Assembly (NCBI RefSeq): GCF_032191465.1 | Contig: NZ_JAQOUE010000001.1 | Coordinates: 2,232,001 to 2,296,000 of the forward strand | Length of the DNA: 64,000 nucleotides | Direction of reading: 5' to 3' | Source: Candidatus Nitronereus thalassa | GTDB taxonomy: Bacteria; Nitrospirota; Nitrospiria; Nitrospirales; UBA8639 | Shown: in pieces, positions 27,850 to 36,798 of the stretch | Layout of the letters: the number at the start of each line of letters is the position of its first letter | How positions within the stretch are numbered: position 1 is the stretch's first letter | Translations under genes and position numbers: made by a program | Notes under the pieces: generated by a model | Told to the model about the DNA's origin: nothing | The model's database searches: none | Seen by the model: only the letters and a program-made list of their open reading frames with translations

Positions 27850-28827
27850 CTATTCACCACAACGAGGTTGACGCCCCTGCGGTCCCAAAGTCGTCAGCCA
27901 TACGAAATCTGCAATATTTTCGTTGATCAAATATTCAACATCCTCGGGGTACTCAGGGTCTAGAGCATGCAAATACAAGGTGACCTGCTTCAGCGTACCC
28001 CCCATTTGTCGTTGAACCCGTTTGGGAATCGGGAGCCCATATTGAATATGTCCTGCCCCAGTGTAACTGACAAAAGTCTGAGGGCGACCTACGCCCTCTT
28101 TTGACATCGTGGTGGCAATCACGGATGCCATCCCTTCATCCCGAAAGACCGAGGCTTCATAAATTTTCTGATACACTTCTGGTTTCATTCCACCATGACA
28201 TTTTTCAATTTGGTCGTAAATAACACGGCGATATTCGGGGTCGTCCGCTGGAAATGGATCGGGAAAATTCCATTGTTGCAACACCGGATCAGCCCCGATT
28301 CCCATTAATCCATTCTGCGCCACTTTCCTCACAAAAGGACGAGGCGGATTGAGGCCCAATAACCTGAATTGATGGGTTTTGGCGAAATCCACAAGGGGAG
28401 AATAGTCTTCATATTTTCCACCCCAGTTATCCTTCCAATGAGATTCGGTCAAAAATTGGTCGACGGTGGCGATGTCTCCCTTCAGGTAACGATCAATACC
28501 GGATTGTCCATCCCAGCTAAACATTTCCATTCCCAAAATAGGTGTGCGTCCTTCATCAAGAACGATTTGCAGCACCTGAATCGCCGCATCGAGGTGAGAG
28601 GGCGTATAGTGGGTTTCTCCGATATATATCACGTCTGCTTTTCGTAGGACGGGGCGCAGATCGGCAATGGTTAGGACGGTGTCTTGGGCAACGGCAATGA
28701 TTTGCCCTTCTTGGTATTTAGGAGAGGATTGGGGGGTGGCACAGGCGGTGGTCACCAACAAAACGCCGGCCAGGAGGACAAGGGAGACGAACGGGGGTTT
28801 GGCATACCGAAGAGAGGCGAACACCAT
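27850..28827 (-). CDS. ChaN-family haem-binding-like lipoprotein
   Basis: This protein of about 325 residues has a lipoprotein signal (LLAGVLLVTTACA). The ChaN/DUF399 fold includes the conserved VIYIGETHYTPSHLDAAIQV region and GMEMFSWDGQSGIDRYL, then LLGLNPPRPFVRKVAQNGL and FVSYTGAGHIQYGLPIPKR. Members bind haem or affect iron uptake; the TraB/GumN protein at 15551 is distantly related in fold. The start at 28827 was chosen because it places the signal at the N-terminus; 57 upstream codons in frame overlap the divergent gene and look non-coding. Confidence 0.85.
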   Translation of the reverse strand: MVFASLRYAKPPFVSLVLLAGVLLVTTACATPQSSPKYQEGQIIAVAQDTVLTIADLRPVLRKADVIYIGETHYTPSHLDAAIQVLQIVLDEGRTPILGMEMFSWDGQSGIDRYLKGDIATVDQFLTESHWKDNWGGKYEDYSPLVDFAKTHQFRLLGLNPPRPFVRKVAQNGLMGIGADPVLQQWNFPDPFPADDPEYRRVIYDQIEKCHGGMKPEVYQKIYEASVFRDEGMASVIATTMSKEGVGRPQTFVSYTGAGHIQYGLPIPKRVQRQMGGTLKQVTLYLHALDPEYPEDVEYLINENIADFVWLTTLGPQGRQPRCGE

Positions 28828-28917
28828 GGAAATGGTGTAACATAGCCCCAATTCTGCCGCAACTGATGAGGGATTTCGCGCTTGACGCAGGATCAAATCG
28901 ATCGCTAGTCTCCAATC

Positions 28918-30249
28918 GTGACACGTGAATCTTCCCTGAATATTTTTACGACTAGCCTCCATGAGGAATTCAGCCAGTTCCGTCACCAGGTAAAACAAGC
29001 AAAGTCTGAAGACCCTGTGGGGTGGGAACTCACAAGAAAACTGGTTGAACCGAGGGTACTACCAACAACCCTTGACCGATTGACAGAACACCTTTCTCAG
29101 AATGCCTACCCTTCATCGATCCAAGAGAGGTTAATCGCTGCGCTTCAGTCCTTAAAAACACCCACTCCAAAAACGAAGGCATCTACCGACACTTTCAGGG
29201 AATTAACGGGCCTTCCCCCAACCAAAGCTATTCGAGCACTGTGTGTATTGTTTGGTTTTGTTGTTCAAAAGCTTTCAATAGTTGATTCAGCAAAACTGGA
29301 GGCATTTGTTCGAGCCCATCCCAATCCCTACGACTGGCTTCTTGAGACCGATCAACCCTCTCTGCTGGACCTGGGCGCTGGAGATTTATCGTTTGAAGAA
29401 GAACTCACGGAACAGTACCTTCCCCAACTTCACAATTCCAAGAAATCGCTAACACTCCACGCCCTGGATCGTCTCCAGCCAGGTTCTCAGCTGGGAGGAG
29501 TCTACCATGCCAACCCGGAGCGCCTCACTCGATTGGCCAAAATTTCTCCCGAGCACCTCAATTTTCGATTTTGGGGAGCGAAGGATATGCTTGATCTCAG
29601 CACCTCCCGCGAACGCCTCACGACCTATTCGGTCGTCACCTGCCATGCACCTGCCACACCGACTTTCGCCTATGAACCTACCCGCGTATCGCAGCACACC
29701 ATCGAACAGCACCTCCAGCAGACGAAAGGCGAATTCAAAACAGTCCGGATAGATGGAGAGGAAGCTTTAGAGGTCAAGCACCGAGGACGAACCCTGACCT
29801 TTCCTTCCTGGAAATTTGCCATTCGCGGCCCCCTCGCCCTGCTGGATGTTCTTTTTCGCCAGGGTCAACTCTGTATCCTCTCAGCTATTGACGCAGAAGT
29901 GTTTTGGGAGATTTTGGCTCAACTCGTCGACAATGAGGCCATGCGACCTTCAAACATCATCTTTACTGAGGAGAACCTGCCGACAATTTTCAAGCAGGTC
30001 TACGAATCGCTATCCTCCTTAAACGAGGGCGAGCGCTGCGACCTATCCAACCTGATACCGTTAAGAGTTCGATTACCGCAGGTGTTGACTCCGCGGATGC
30101 CTGGCGCATCGGGATTCCGATTTCGTTATGTTGAAGTTCGACGCGGTGCGGTATTTTCAGATATGCCTGCCAGCTTTACCGCCAAGCAATTCTCGCAGAT
30201 GAGTGAAGAGGCACCACCCTGGTGCCTTATTCTCATCCCTGATCGGTAA
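28918..30249 (+). CDS. hypothetical protein, methyltransferase-like motif
   Basis: A soluble protein of 443 residues that I do not recognise. SLLDLGAGDLSFEEEL near residue 146 resembles motif I of class I SAM-dependent methyltransferases (hydrophobic-x-D-x-G-x-G). This is followed about 30 residues later by LHALDRLQPGS, a plausible acidic second motif. VVTCHAPATPTFAYEP could be the motif IV equivalent. The N-terminal 145 residues are helical. The C-terminal part (RLPQVLTPRMPGASGF) is unlike standard methyltransferases. It starts with GTG, 90 bases from the divergent ChaN-like gene. Confidence 0.6.
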   Translation: MTRESSLNIFTTSLHEEFSQFRHQVKQAKSEDPVGWELTRKLVEPRVLPTTLDRLTEHLSQNAYPSSIQERLIAALQSLKTPTPKTKASTDTFRELTGLPPTKAIRALCVLFGFVVQKLSIVDSAKLEAFVRAHPNPYDWLLETDQPSLLDLGAGDLSFEEELTEQYLPQLHNSKKSLTLHALDRLQPGSQLGGVYHANPERLTRLAKISPEHLNFRFWGAKDMLDLSTSRERLTTYSVVTCHAPATPTFAYEPTRVSQHTIEQHLQQTKGEFKTVRIDGEEALEVKHRGRTLTFPSWKFAIRGPLALLDVLFRQGQLCILSAIDAEVFWEILAQLVDNEAMRPSNIIFTEENLPTIFKQVYESLSSLNEGERCDLSNLIPLRVRLPQVLTPRMPGASGFRFRYVEVRRGAVFSDMPASFTAKQFSQMSEEAPPWCLILIPDR

Positions 30250-30608
30250 AATCACCAGCAAATCAGTTAGTTATGAATGAGGGCTGGCTATAGCCTTGGC
30301 CAGTTGCTTGGATGCATCTGAGATATCCACGGTATCGCTAACTTTGTACGGGGCAAGACTTGGTCGGCTGACCGCCTGTAATGGTGTTTTGCAAGAGGAT
30401 GAGGGCGGGATTGTTCTCCACTGCGGAGGAAATATTCATGAAAACTCCTATGGCGACACAGGTTTCATTTTCGGAAATTCCATTTGGAGGCTAAACTGAC
30501 AGACTCCTAAAAAAACACCATTACCCGTCCCCCAAGTTCCTCTCCCGAGACCCATTCTTAATTATTTCCAGAAAAAACCGAAATTAAAGAGAAGAAGAGG
30601 AGGAACAC
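30250..30608. other. gene-poor stretch with long-range inverted repeat
   Basis: These 359 bases lie between two + strand genes. GTAATGGTGTTTT (30378-30390) and AAAACACCATTAC (30512-30524) form a 13-base perfect inverted repeat. Inside is a tiny frame at 30438-30494. Nothing else convincing is seen; a 67-codon frame at 30296 has no ribosome site. Confidence 0.45.
30438..30494 (+). CDS. possible 18-residue peptide
   Basis: An ATG with GGAGG eight bases upstream opens an 18-codon frame MKTPMATQVSFSEIPFGG. It lies inside the 13-base inverted repeat. It could be a leader peptide, a remnant of a deleted gene or chance. Only the ribosome site and spacing support it. Confidence 0.25.
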   Translation: MKTPMATQVSFSEIPFGG

Positions 30609-30983
30609 ATGAAAAATTCTACAAAACTGATCACCATCTGCATTCTATATTTGGCCATAGGCAGTGCCCTCAACTCATCTGTTATGGCCCAGGCCATCAA
30701 ACCCCTCTCAGGGACAAAAGGCGCTGAAGCGGTGAACAATGGCGTCCAACATTTCAATCAAGGGAACATGGATAACGCCCTGTCAAAATTTCAACAAGCC
30801 TTGACGCAAAATCCTCGCTCTGGGGTGGCCCATTATAATTTGGCATTAACTTATAGTCGGCTAGGCCGGTCGGATTTGGCAGCCAAACACTTTCAACAGG
30901 CCTCGGAATTTGGACGAGGGAATCCCTTCATCCAGAATTCCTCTATTCTGAAACAGCATACCCAAAAACAAACGAAGAAATAG
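30609..30983 (+). CDS. exported TPR-repeat protein
   Basis: This 124-residue protein has a signal peptide (ITICILYLAIGSALNSSVMA, cut near AQA). Two tetratricopeptide repeats follow, AVNNGVQHFNQGNMDNALSKF and AVAHYNLALTYSRLGRSDLAA-like (about residues 40-105). Such small periplasmic TPR proteins act as scaffolds. GAGGAGGAACAC precedes the ATG. It sits upstream of the convergent tRNA. Confidence 0.8.
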   Translation: MKNSTKLITICILYLAIGSALNSSVMAQAIKPLSGTKGAEAVNNGVQHFNQGNMDNALSKFQQALTQNPRSGVAHYNLALTYSRLGRSDLAAKHFQQASEFGRGNPFIQNSSILKQHTQKQTKK

Positions 30984-31033
30984 CGAAAGTTTCCTGACAG
31001 CAATGTGAAGTGGGAAATTGTTGGGAAAGGATT

Positions 31034-31108
31034 TGGAGCGGGAAAAGGGATTTGAACCCTCGACCCTCGCCTTGGCAAGGCGATGCTCTACCACTGAGCT
31101 ATTCCCGC
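31034..31108 (-). tRNA. tRNA-Gly (anticodon GCC)
   Basis: Read on the - strand it has GCGGGAA/TTCCCGC acceptor arms, D arm AGCTCAGTGGTAGAGC, anticodon loop TTGCCAA with anticodon GCC, and T loop GGTTCAAATCC. The CCA end is encoded (31034-31036). All arms pair well over 75 bases. Confidence 0.95.
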
Positions 31109-31384
31109 TCTCCAGAAAATAGGTAGAATTCGATTCTAGTTTCCGTATAATACCCTGTCAAGCCTACACAAACCCATTAGGCCGTTACTACTTGTAGATA
31201 CCGTTTGCCTAAAGATCCGACCTGCTGATGCCGATTTACCAGTTGGATGCGAGTTCCTGCTCAGCTTTCCCAAGGCATTGACTTAGTCCTGCCCTGATGG
31301 GACTCTAAGAGCGTCACTCTCAGCTGATTGAATATTGAAAATTGTACATTTTTATCACTCTCTCCACTTTTTTAAGAGGTTGCC

Positions 31385-32716
31385 ATGCATATTAGTGTTC
31401 TTGGAACTGGGTATGTCGGATTAGTCACCGGGGCTTGCTTTGCAGAGTTTGGGTTGCACGTGACATGCATGGACGTAGACCCCACTAGAATTGAGAAATT
31501 AGAGAATGGGGAGGTTCCCTTTTATGAACCAGGTCTGGCCGAATTAGTCGCCAAAGGTCGAAAAGCAGGAACTCTAAAATTTACCACGGATTTAAATGCC
31601 GCCCTGGATACCGCCTTAGTCATCTTTATTGCCGTTGGCACGCCATCCAGACCCGATGGTTCTGCGGATCTTTCTTATGTGGATGAAGTCGCTCGGAGCA
31701 TTGGAAGCCGCATGACAGGGTATAAGGTGGTGGTGACAAAATCGACCGTCCCCGTCGGCACGGCGAATCGTGTGCGAGAACTCATCAAAACCAATCAGCC
31801 CAGCCCGATCAACTTTGATGTGGCCTCGAATCCGGAATTTCTCCGAGAAGGGTCAGCCATTGGAGACTTTATGCGGCCCGATCGCGTGGTCATTGGCGTC
31901 GATAGCGACCAAGCCGCTGCCATTATGAAGGACTTGTATCGTCCACTCTATTTGCTCGAAACGCCAGTGGTCGTCACCAATGTTCCTACGGCTGAAATGA
32001 TTAAATATGCCTCCAACGTGTTTTTGGCGACCAAGATTTCCTTCATCAACGAAGTGGCTAATCTTTGCGAAATGGTCGGTGGCAATGTACAAACCGTGGC
32101 AAAAGCCATGGGGTTGGATAAACGGATTGGGTCAAAATTCTTGCATGCCGGCCCGGGGTATGGTGGATCATGCTTTGGCAAGGACACTGCCGCCCTCGTT
32201 CATATTGGAGAGCAGGCTGGCTATGAAATGAAATTGGCGGCCACCACCAAGCGAGTCAATGAACAACAACATGGTCGGATGGTCGATAAAATTCGCGAGG
32301 CCCTTGGAGGGGTTCAAGGAAAAACCATCGCGTTATTGGGATTGTCGTTTAAACCCAATACGGACGATTTACGAGATTCCCCCGCCCTGGTAATTGCGGA
32401 GCATTTGATGAAGGAAGGCTGTAAGGTTCGTGCCCATGATCCCGAGGGCCAAAAGGAAGCGGTAAAGAACTTCCAAGGTTTGATCGGATGCCAAGATGCC
32501 TACGATGCGGCAACTGGCGCAGACGCCATCGTCTTGGCGACGGAATGGAACCAATTCCGAAACTTGGATCTTGAACAAATGAAATCCTTGCTCAAGACAC
32601 CAGTGCTGATTGATCTTCGAAATGTTTATGAACCGGAGAGAGTCGCGGAACAGGGATTTTACTATGTTTCGGTAGGACGGCCTTCGGCAGGAGCCAATCC
32701 ATTTAAAAAGTCTTAA
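31385..32716 (+). CDS. ugd: UDP-glucose 6-dehydrogenase
   Basis: This 443-residue enzyme oxidises UDP-glucose to UDP-glucuronate for envelope polysaccharide synthesis, using NAD. It has a Rossmann NAD site (GTGYVGLVTGACFAEFG, residues 7-23). SNPEFLREGSA contacts substrate, and the catalytic Cys lies in GPGYGGSCFGKD. The C-terminal UDP-binding domain continues to residue 430. Length is normal. AGAGGTTGCC precedes the ATG. Upstream 274 bases show no gene. A hairpin lies after the stop. Confidence 0.95.
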   Translation: MHISVLGTGYVGLVTGACFAEFGLHVTCMDVDPTRIEKLENGEVPFYEPGLAELVAKGRKAGTLKFTTDLNAALDTALVIFIAVGTPSRPDGSADLSYVDEVARSIGSRMTGYKVVVTKSTVPVGTANRVRELIKTNQPSPINFDVASNPEFLREGSAIGDFMRPDRVVIGVDSDQAAAIMKDLYRPLYLLETPVVVTNVPTAEMIKYASNVFLATKISFINEVANLCEMVGGNVQTVAKAMGLDKRIGSKFLHAGPGYGGSCFGKDTAALVHIGEQAGYEMKLAATTKRVNEQQHGRMVDKIREALGGVQGKTIALLGLSFKPNTDDLRDSPALVIAEHLMKEGCKVRAHDPEGQKEAVKNFQGLIGCQDAYDAATGADAIVLATEWNQFRNLDLEQMKSLLKTPVLIDLRNVYEPERVAEQGFYYVSVGRPSAGANPFKKS

Positions 32717-32733
32717 GAAAACCTAACGGGATC

Positions 32734-32783
32734 CGTGATGCGTAAAGCATGAAAAACTTATTTTTTCCTCTTTACGCATCACG
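32734..32783. terminator. 14-base inverted repeat between ugd and the HEAT operon
   Basis: CGTGATGCGTAAAG (32734-32747) pairs perfectly with CTTTACGCATCACG (32770-32783), with a 22-base AT-rich loop. It separates the convergent ugd and HEAT genes and could terminate both. Confidence 0.6.
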
Positions 32784-32799
32784 CCTAACTCATCACGAT

Positions 32800-33465
32800 C
32801 TACGCTTCTTTCGGCTTATACCCCATTCGATCCAACACTTTCATAATCCGTTTTTTCAAGGTCGCATCGGCATCTCCAAGAGCTGCCGCCAAAGGCTCTA
32901 CAGCGGGCTTGCCAATCTTTCGTAGAATTTCAGTGGCAGATTGCCGAAGCTCATCTTCTTCAGCAACCAACAACGGAATTACTTTGGTCACCGAAGGCGC
33001 GCCGATTTTAATAAGGGATTCATACGCTCGATTCCGAACATCGCCCACCTCATCGTCCAAACAGGCCACCAACTCATCAACGGCAGCCGCCGCCTTCAGC
33101 TCCCCCAAGACTTCAATTGCATACTTCCGGTTCAGCCAATGGGAATCCTTGAGATCCATCAAGGCCGCATCGACTTTCACCATATTGGGGTCTTTGGAAC
33201 GAATACGGAATTGCTTGACAACCCGTTTACCGTCTTCTTCCACTACCCGGAGGGTCGCGCCGTCACCGAGCTTGATCCGCTGAAGATCGGGCAATGCCTC
33301 TTCGGACACCTCAAGCAACACCGTCTTGCCATCATAGGCTAGTAATTCAATCTCTATTTGTTTGTCCTCCAAGTGGATCGCCGTGACATTTTCCGTCACA
33401 AGGTTAAACCCTTCGACTTTGGCGCTCTTGGGCATGATTTGAACGAGTTTGACTGGATCTGCCAT
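32800..33465 (-). CDS. HEAT-repeat protein with N-terminal beta domain
   Basis: This 221-residue protein has about 100 N-terminal beta-rich residues (AKVEGFNLVTENVTAIHLED, LLEVSEEALPDLQRIKLGDG) of no known family. Four PBS-lyase-type HEAT repeats follow (for example KYAIEVLGELKAAAAVDELV). It is the last gene of a four-gene HEAT operon running right to left, 92 bases from its neighbour. The start has AGAAGGAGAAGTACCC upstream. The N-domain distinguishes it from the three pure HEAT proteins and may be the part that binds a target. Confidence 0.8.
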   Translation of the reverse strand: MADPVKLVQIMPKSAKVEGFNLVTENVTAIHLEDKQIEIELLAYDGKTVLLEVSEEALPDLQRIKLGDGATLRVVEEDGKRVVKQFRIRSKDPNMVKVDAALMDLKDSHWLNRKYAIEVLGELKAAAAVDELVACLDDEVGDVRNRAYESLIKIGAPSVTKVIPLLVAEEDELRQSATEILRKIGKPAVEPLAAALGDADATLKKRIMKVLDRMGYKPKEA

Positions 33466-33557
33466 GGGTACTTCTCCTTCTTTCTATACAGGTGCGAAAC
33501 ACCTGGCACGAAAATTCTGTATTTCGAAAAATTTGCTCAAGCCAGTAGACCTTTGTA

Positions 33558-34313
33558 TCACGTCTTGGGTTGCCAGCCCAAGCTGGCTAATACGCCTTCA
33601 GCAGTGTCACGAACCATTTCGTTTTCATCTTCAAGTAATGGGACGACCGACTCAATGGCACGAGTGTCTCCTAACCGGGCCAGGGATTCGACGGCATTTC
33701 GCCGAACCAGCCAGTCTTCGTCAGAAAGCGCTTCCACTAATGGTCCATAGCCCTTGGCATCTCCAATCTTTCCCAAGGCTTCTGCGGCATGCCGACGCAC
33801 AATCCAACTCGACCCTTGCAATCCTTCGATCAACGCATCCGTGGCGCGCTCATCGCCGATCTTTTTCAGAACACGAGCCACATCTTCGCGCAACATCGTA
33901 TCCACCAGACATTCCACCAAAGCAGGAACCGCACGCGAGTCCCCGATCCGTTCCAAGGCCCATACCGCAGCAGTCCGAACCCCACCATCTTTGTCCTTGA
34001 GGGCTTTGATGAGGGGATCTACCGCGCGCGGAGTTTTCAACTTTCCTAACGCCGAAGCCGCTTGTTCCCGTACCGCCCATTCATCCTCTTCGAGCGCCTC
34101 TATGAGTGGATCAATGGCCGGCTCTCCAATTTGAACCATGGCGCTGGTCGCGGCTTCCCGAATGACTAAATCGTCATCTTCAAACATTTCAATTAATTTT
34201 GGAATGGCGGAGGCGCCAATTTGCCCAAGGCCCGATGCCGCATGATTTCTCAAGCCCTCATTTTCATCCCGGAGCGATAATAGCAGTTGCTCTATCCGAT
34301 CACTGTCAGCCAT
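33558..34313 (-). CDS. HEAT-repeat protein (PBS lyase-type)
   Basis: This soluble protein of about 251 residues is built almost entirely of 31-residue HEAT-like repeats with the DxxVRxxAAxALGxIG pattern (for example WIVRRHAAEALGKIGDAKG). About eight repeats form a curved scaffold for protein binding. ATG 34313 was chosen because AGGAG precedes it by seven bases. It overlaps the preceding gene by eight bases, implying coupling. No enzymatic residue is seen; phycobilin lyase activity is improbable in this organism. Confidence 0.85.
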   Translation of the reverse strand: MADSDRIEQLLLSLRDENEGLRNHAASGLGQIGASAIPKLIEMFEDDDLVIREAATSAMVQIGEPAIDPLIEALEEDEWAVREQAASALGKLKTPRAVDPLIKALKDKDGGVRTAAVWALERIGDSRAVPALVECLVDTMLREDVARVLKKIGDERATDALIEGLQGSSWIVRRHAAEALGKIGDAKGYGPLVEALSDEDWLVRRNAVESLARLGDTRAIESVVPLLEDENEMVRDTAEGVLASLGWQPKT

Positions 34314-35403
34314 TGACATTCTCCTTTGCTAACCAAAATTCTTCGTCCAATTGAGCAGCGGCCGCTTCGAGCTTATCGATAATCACTCCTGAATTATAAG
34401 ACACCAGGCCATCACGATCGTTTTTCAATCGTTTAAACACTTCGGCATGGGGCCGCAATGCTTCAATATCTTTTATTTTTTCCAAGGCTTCCACAGCAAG
34501 TACTCGCAGGGGTTTAATGGGAATCATATCAATGAGCAAGTCCACAGGCCGAGAATCACCGATCAATCCCAGACCCTTCGCCGCCAATTCCTTCACCCCC
34601 GTATCCGGGTCCTTACGCAACCGGGCAATGAGTGGCTCCACGGCACGAACATCCCCGATTTTCCCCAAGACATCCGCCGCGGCTTCCCGCACGACCCAGT
34701 CGTCGTCTTCAAGATATTCAATGAGAATTTCCACGGCAGGGCGGCCAATCGGATGCAGGCTGATTACCGCTTCTTGGCGGGCACCCTCACGGAGCTCAGA
34801 CTCCTCCACGCTACTTAATTGGTTCATCACCTGATCAATACGATCGCGAATAGCCCCAAGTTTTTTTAAGGTTTGAACCGCCATATCCCGAATAGACGGA
34901 TCACCCATGGCATCCACAAGCGCATCCGCAGATCGAGGATCCAATAAATGGTCGAGAATTTCCGAAGCCTTAATCCGAGCCTCTTCATCGGGATCTTTTA
35001 ACATTCTGGTTAAAGGCTCGATTGAGGTGGGAATGACTCCCAACAACGCTGTCACCTGAGGGCGAAGGGCTTCTTCTTTCAATAATTCAACCAGAGCCGC
35101 GGCCGTCGGTTCATCAAGAATACCAGCCATCTGTTCTAGGGAGGCAGCTACCGCTTCACGAACGCCTTCTTCTTCACCAGCCAATAATTTTACTAAGGGC
35201 ACCCCGGCACGTGGATCACGAATCCGAGCCAACATTCTGGCCGCTTCAATTTTATAGGAAGGAGAGCCCGTTTGAATTTCTTTAATGATGAGATCCACGA
35301 CTTTGGGACCACCTTTAAGACAGGTAGCGGTGGCACGCATTCGACGCCAATCCTCTTCGTGGCCCAATTCCGTAACGATGACTTCTACTGTTTCTCTAGG
35401 CAT
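34306..35403 (-). CDS. HEAT-repeat protein
   Basis: This 365-residue alpha-solenoid has about ten HEAT units, from RDPRAGVPLVKLLAG near residue 70 to DVRAVEPLIARLRKDPDTGV and beyond. The first and last 60 residues are less regular (N-terminal VEVIVTELGHEEDWRRM). It is the second gene of the HEAT operon, 32 bases after the upstream HEAT gene and overlapping the next. Its role is probably as a scaffold; partners are unknown. Confidence 0.85.
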   Translation of the reverse strand: MPRETVEVIVTELGHEEDWRRMRATATCLKGGPKVVDLIIKEIQTGSPSYKIEAARMLARIRDPRAGVPLVKLLAGEEEGVREAVAASLEQMAGILDEPTAAALVELLKEEALRPQVTALLGVIPTSIEPLTRMLKDPDEEARIKASEILDHLLDPRSADALVDAMGDPSIRDMAVQTLKKLGAIRDRIDQVMNQLSSVEESELREGARQEAVISLHPIGRPAVEILIEYLEDDDWVVREAAADVLGKIGDVRAVEPLIARLRKDPDTGVKELAAKGLGLIGDSRPVDLLIDMIPIKPLRVLAVEALEKIKDIEALRPHAEVFKRLKNDRDGLVSYNSGVIIDKLEAAAAQLDEEFWLAKENVNG

Positions 35404-35435
35404 AGAGTTTTTCTAACAATTTCTGCTGTTCTACG

Positions 35436-36530
35436 TCACGAGAGTCGAATCCGATTGGGATTCCACCCTAAACGAGTGAGGGTTTCCTTCAAATGATACT
35501 GAATGTTTTCGTCCGGTTCTTTTTTGAATTGCTCGACCAATGGTGGAATCGCCGCTTTACCAAAAACACTTAACGCCTCCGCGGCTTCTTTTCGGACGAG
35601 TGTACTCTGAAGAGCTAAAATTAGCACCGGAATGGCTTGGTCATCTTTTAATCGAGCCAAAGCGCGAACCGCTGCCTCCACCAGGGCTAAATCCCGCTCA
35701 TACTTTTCGTCATCACAGGTCGGCACCCGTCCTTCAAACTCACGAGGATCTAATCGTATCACCAACTTCAATAGGGTTGGCACGCTTCGTCGATCGCCAA
35801 TTTTCCCTAACGCCTCAATCGCTTGTATTTGAAGACGAGGGTCTTCTATAAGGCCTAATAAATATTCCGTAGCCGTCTGATCGCCAATCTTTCCCAGAGC
35901 ACGGATGGCATCCTGACGAACAGCCGTATCCGGATCATCTTTTACAATTCCCATCAGCGGCTGAACAGCGGTTTTTGACCCCAGAACACCCAAAGTTTCA
36001 GTGGTCTTGAGACGAACCCGCCAATCCTTATCCTTTAACGTGTTCAGAAGGGGAGTCATCACATGTTCACCAATAGCTTTAAGTGCCAACATCGCTTCAT
36101 CCCGAACTGCAGGGACTTTGTCCTGTAAAAGAAGCACCAAAGTCTCGATCGCTTGTGGACAGGCCAGGCGAGCCATCGCCCGCGAAGCATGCATACGGAC
36201 CACCCAATCTTCGCTTAGGAGTGCCGACATGAGGGGTTCAACCACCCGTTCATCAGCAATCGAGGATAGAATCGAGGCTGCGGCTTCTTGAACCGATAAA
36301 TCTGGATCTCGTAAGCAACTTCCCAGATCCATGATAGCTGGTTCTCCAATGGCCATGAGAGCTGACGTGGCCGCGGTTTGCACTGCCCGGTCGGAATCTC
36401 GCAACGCGTCGATCAAGGGGCGAACTCCTCGAGGATCTCCAGATTGCCCCAAAGCGAGTGCCGCATCCTCCCGAACTCCCCAATCTTCATCCCGTAACGC
36501 GGCGATCTGTTCACCAACATAATCAGCCAT
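35436..36530 (-). CDS. HEAT-repeat protein, first gene of HEAT operon
   Basis: This alpha-solenoid of about 364 residues has roughly eleven repeats starting at residue 10 (IAALRDEDWGVREDAALALG) and continuing to the end (LKETLTRLGWNPNRI). The operon's 251-residue member ends similarly (ASLGWQPKT). ATG 36530 is used; a GTG at 36539 is also possible. It leads the four-gene set; the 260 bases upstream to the BCCT gene carry a direct repeat AGAGGACAAT twice (near 36754-36770) but no gene. Confidence 0.82.
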   Translation of the reverse strand: MADYVGEQIAALRDEDWGVREDAALALGQSGDPRGVRPLIDALRDSDRAVQTAATSALMAIGEPAIMDLGSCLRDPDLSVQEAAASILSSIADERVVEPLMSALLSEDWVVRMHASRAMARLACPQAIETLVLLLQDKVPAVRDEAMLALKAIGEHVMTPLLNTLKDKDWRVRLKTTETLGVLGSKTAVQPLMGIVKDDPDTAVRQDAIRALGKIGDQTATEYLLGLIEDPRLQIQAIEALGKIGDRRSVPTLLKLVIRLDPREFEGRVPTCDDEKYERDLALVEAAVRALARLKDDQAIPVLILALQSTLVRKEAAEALSVFGKAAIPPLVEQFKKEPDENIQYHLKETLTRLGWNPNRIRLS

Positions 36531-36798
36531 GCACGACACTCGTGAAAACGTTCCCTACCTAATTCAAAGCAAATATTCTGGCAATTCCGATGCAAAAATT
36601 GTTGATCGGCCCAGAATTCTGAAACCGTTCCAAATCACAGAAAATGTTGAAAAAATCCGATGCTGCCAACTTACCACAGGGTTTTTTTTGCGGTCAAAGC
36701 AACGCAGGAGGTGAGAAATCGATTCAAAAGACGCTTCTCCTGGGATTCACTAGAGGACAATAGAGGACAATGTTTCGGTGTTGAGGTATTCCAACCCC

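Noticed and set aside
30296-30499. 67-codon frame before the TPR gene
   Set aside because: No ribosome site and no family match; it overlaps the candidate 18-residue peptide, which has the better start.
32909-33342. Two plus-strand frames of 124-133 residues over the HEAT gene
   Set aside because: They are antisense shadows of the HEAT coding region; repeated codon patterns keep the opposite frames open.
33558-36530. Tandem DNA repeats suspected in the HEAT region
   Set aside because: The periodic pattern comes from protein repeats of about 31 residues; DNA copies are diverged and not an array such as CRISPR.
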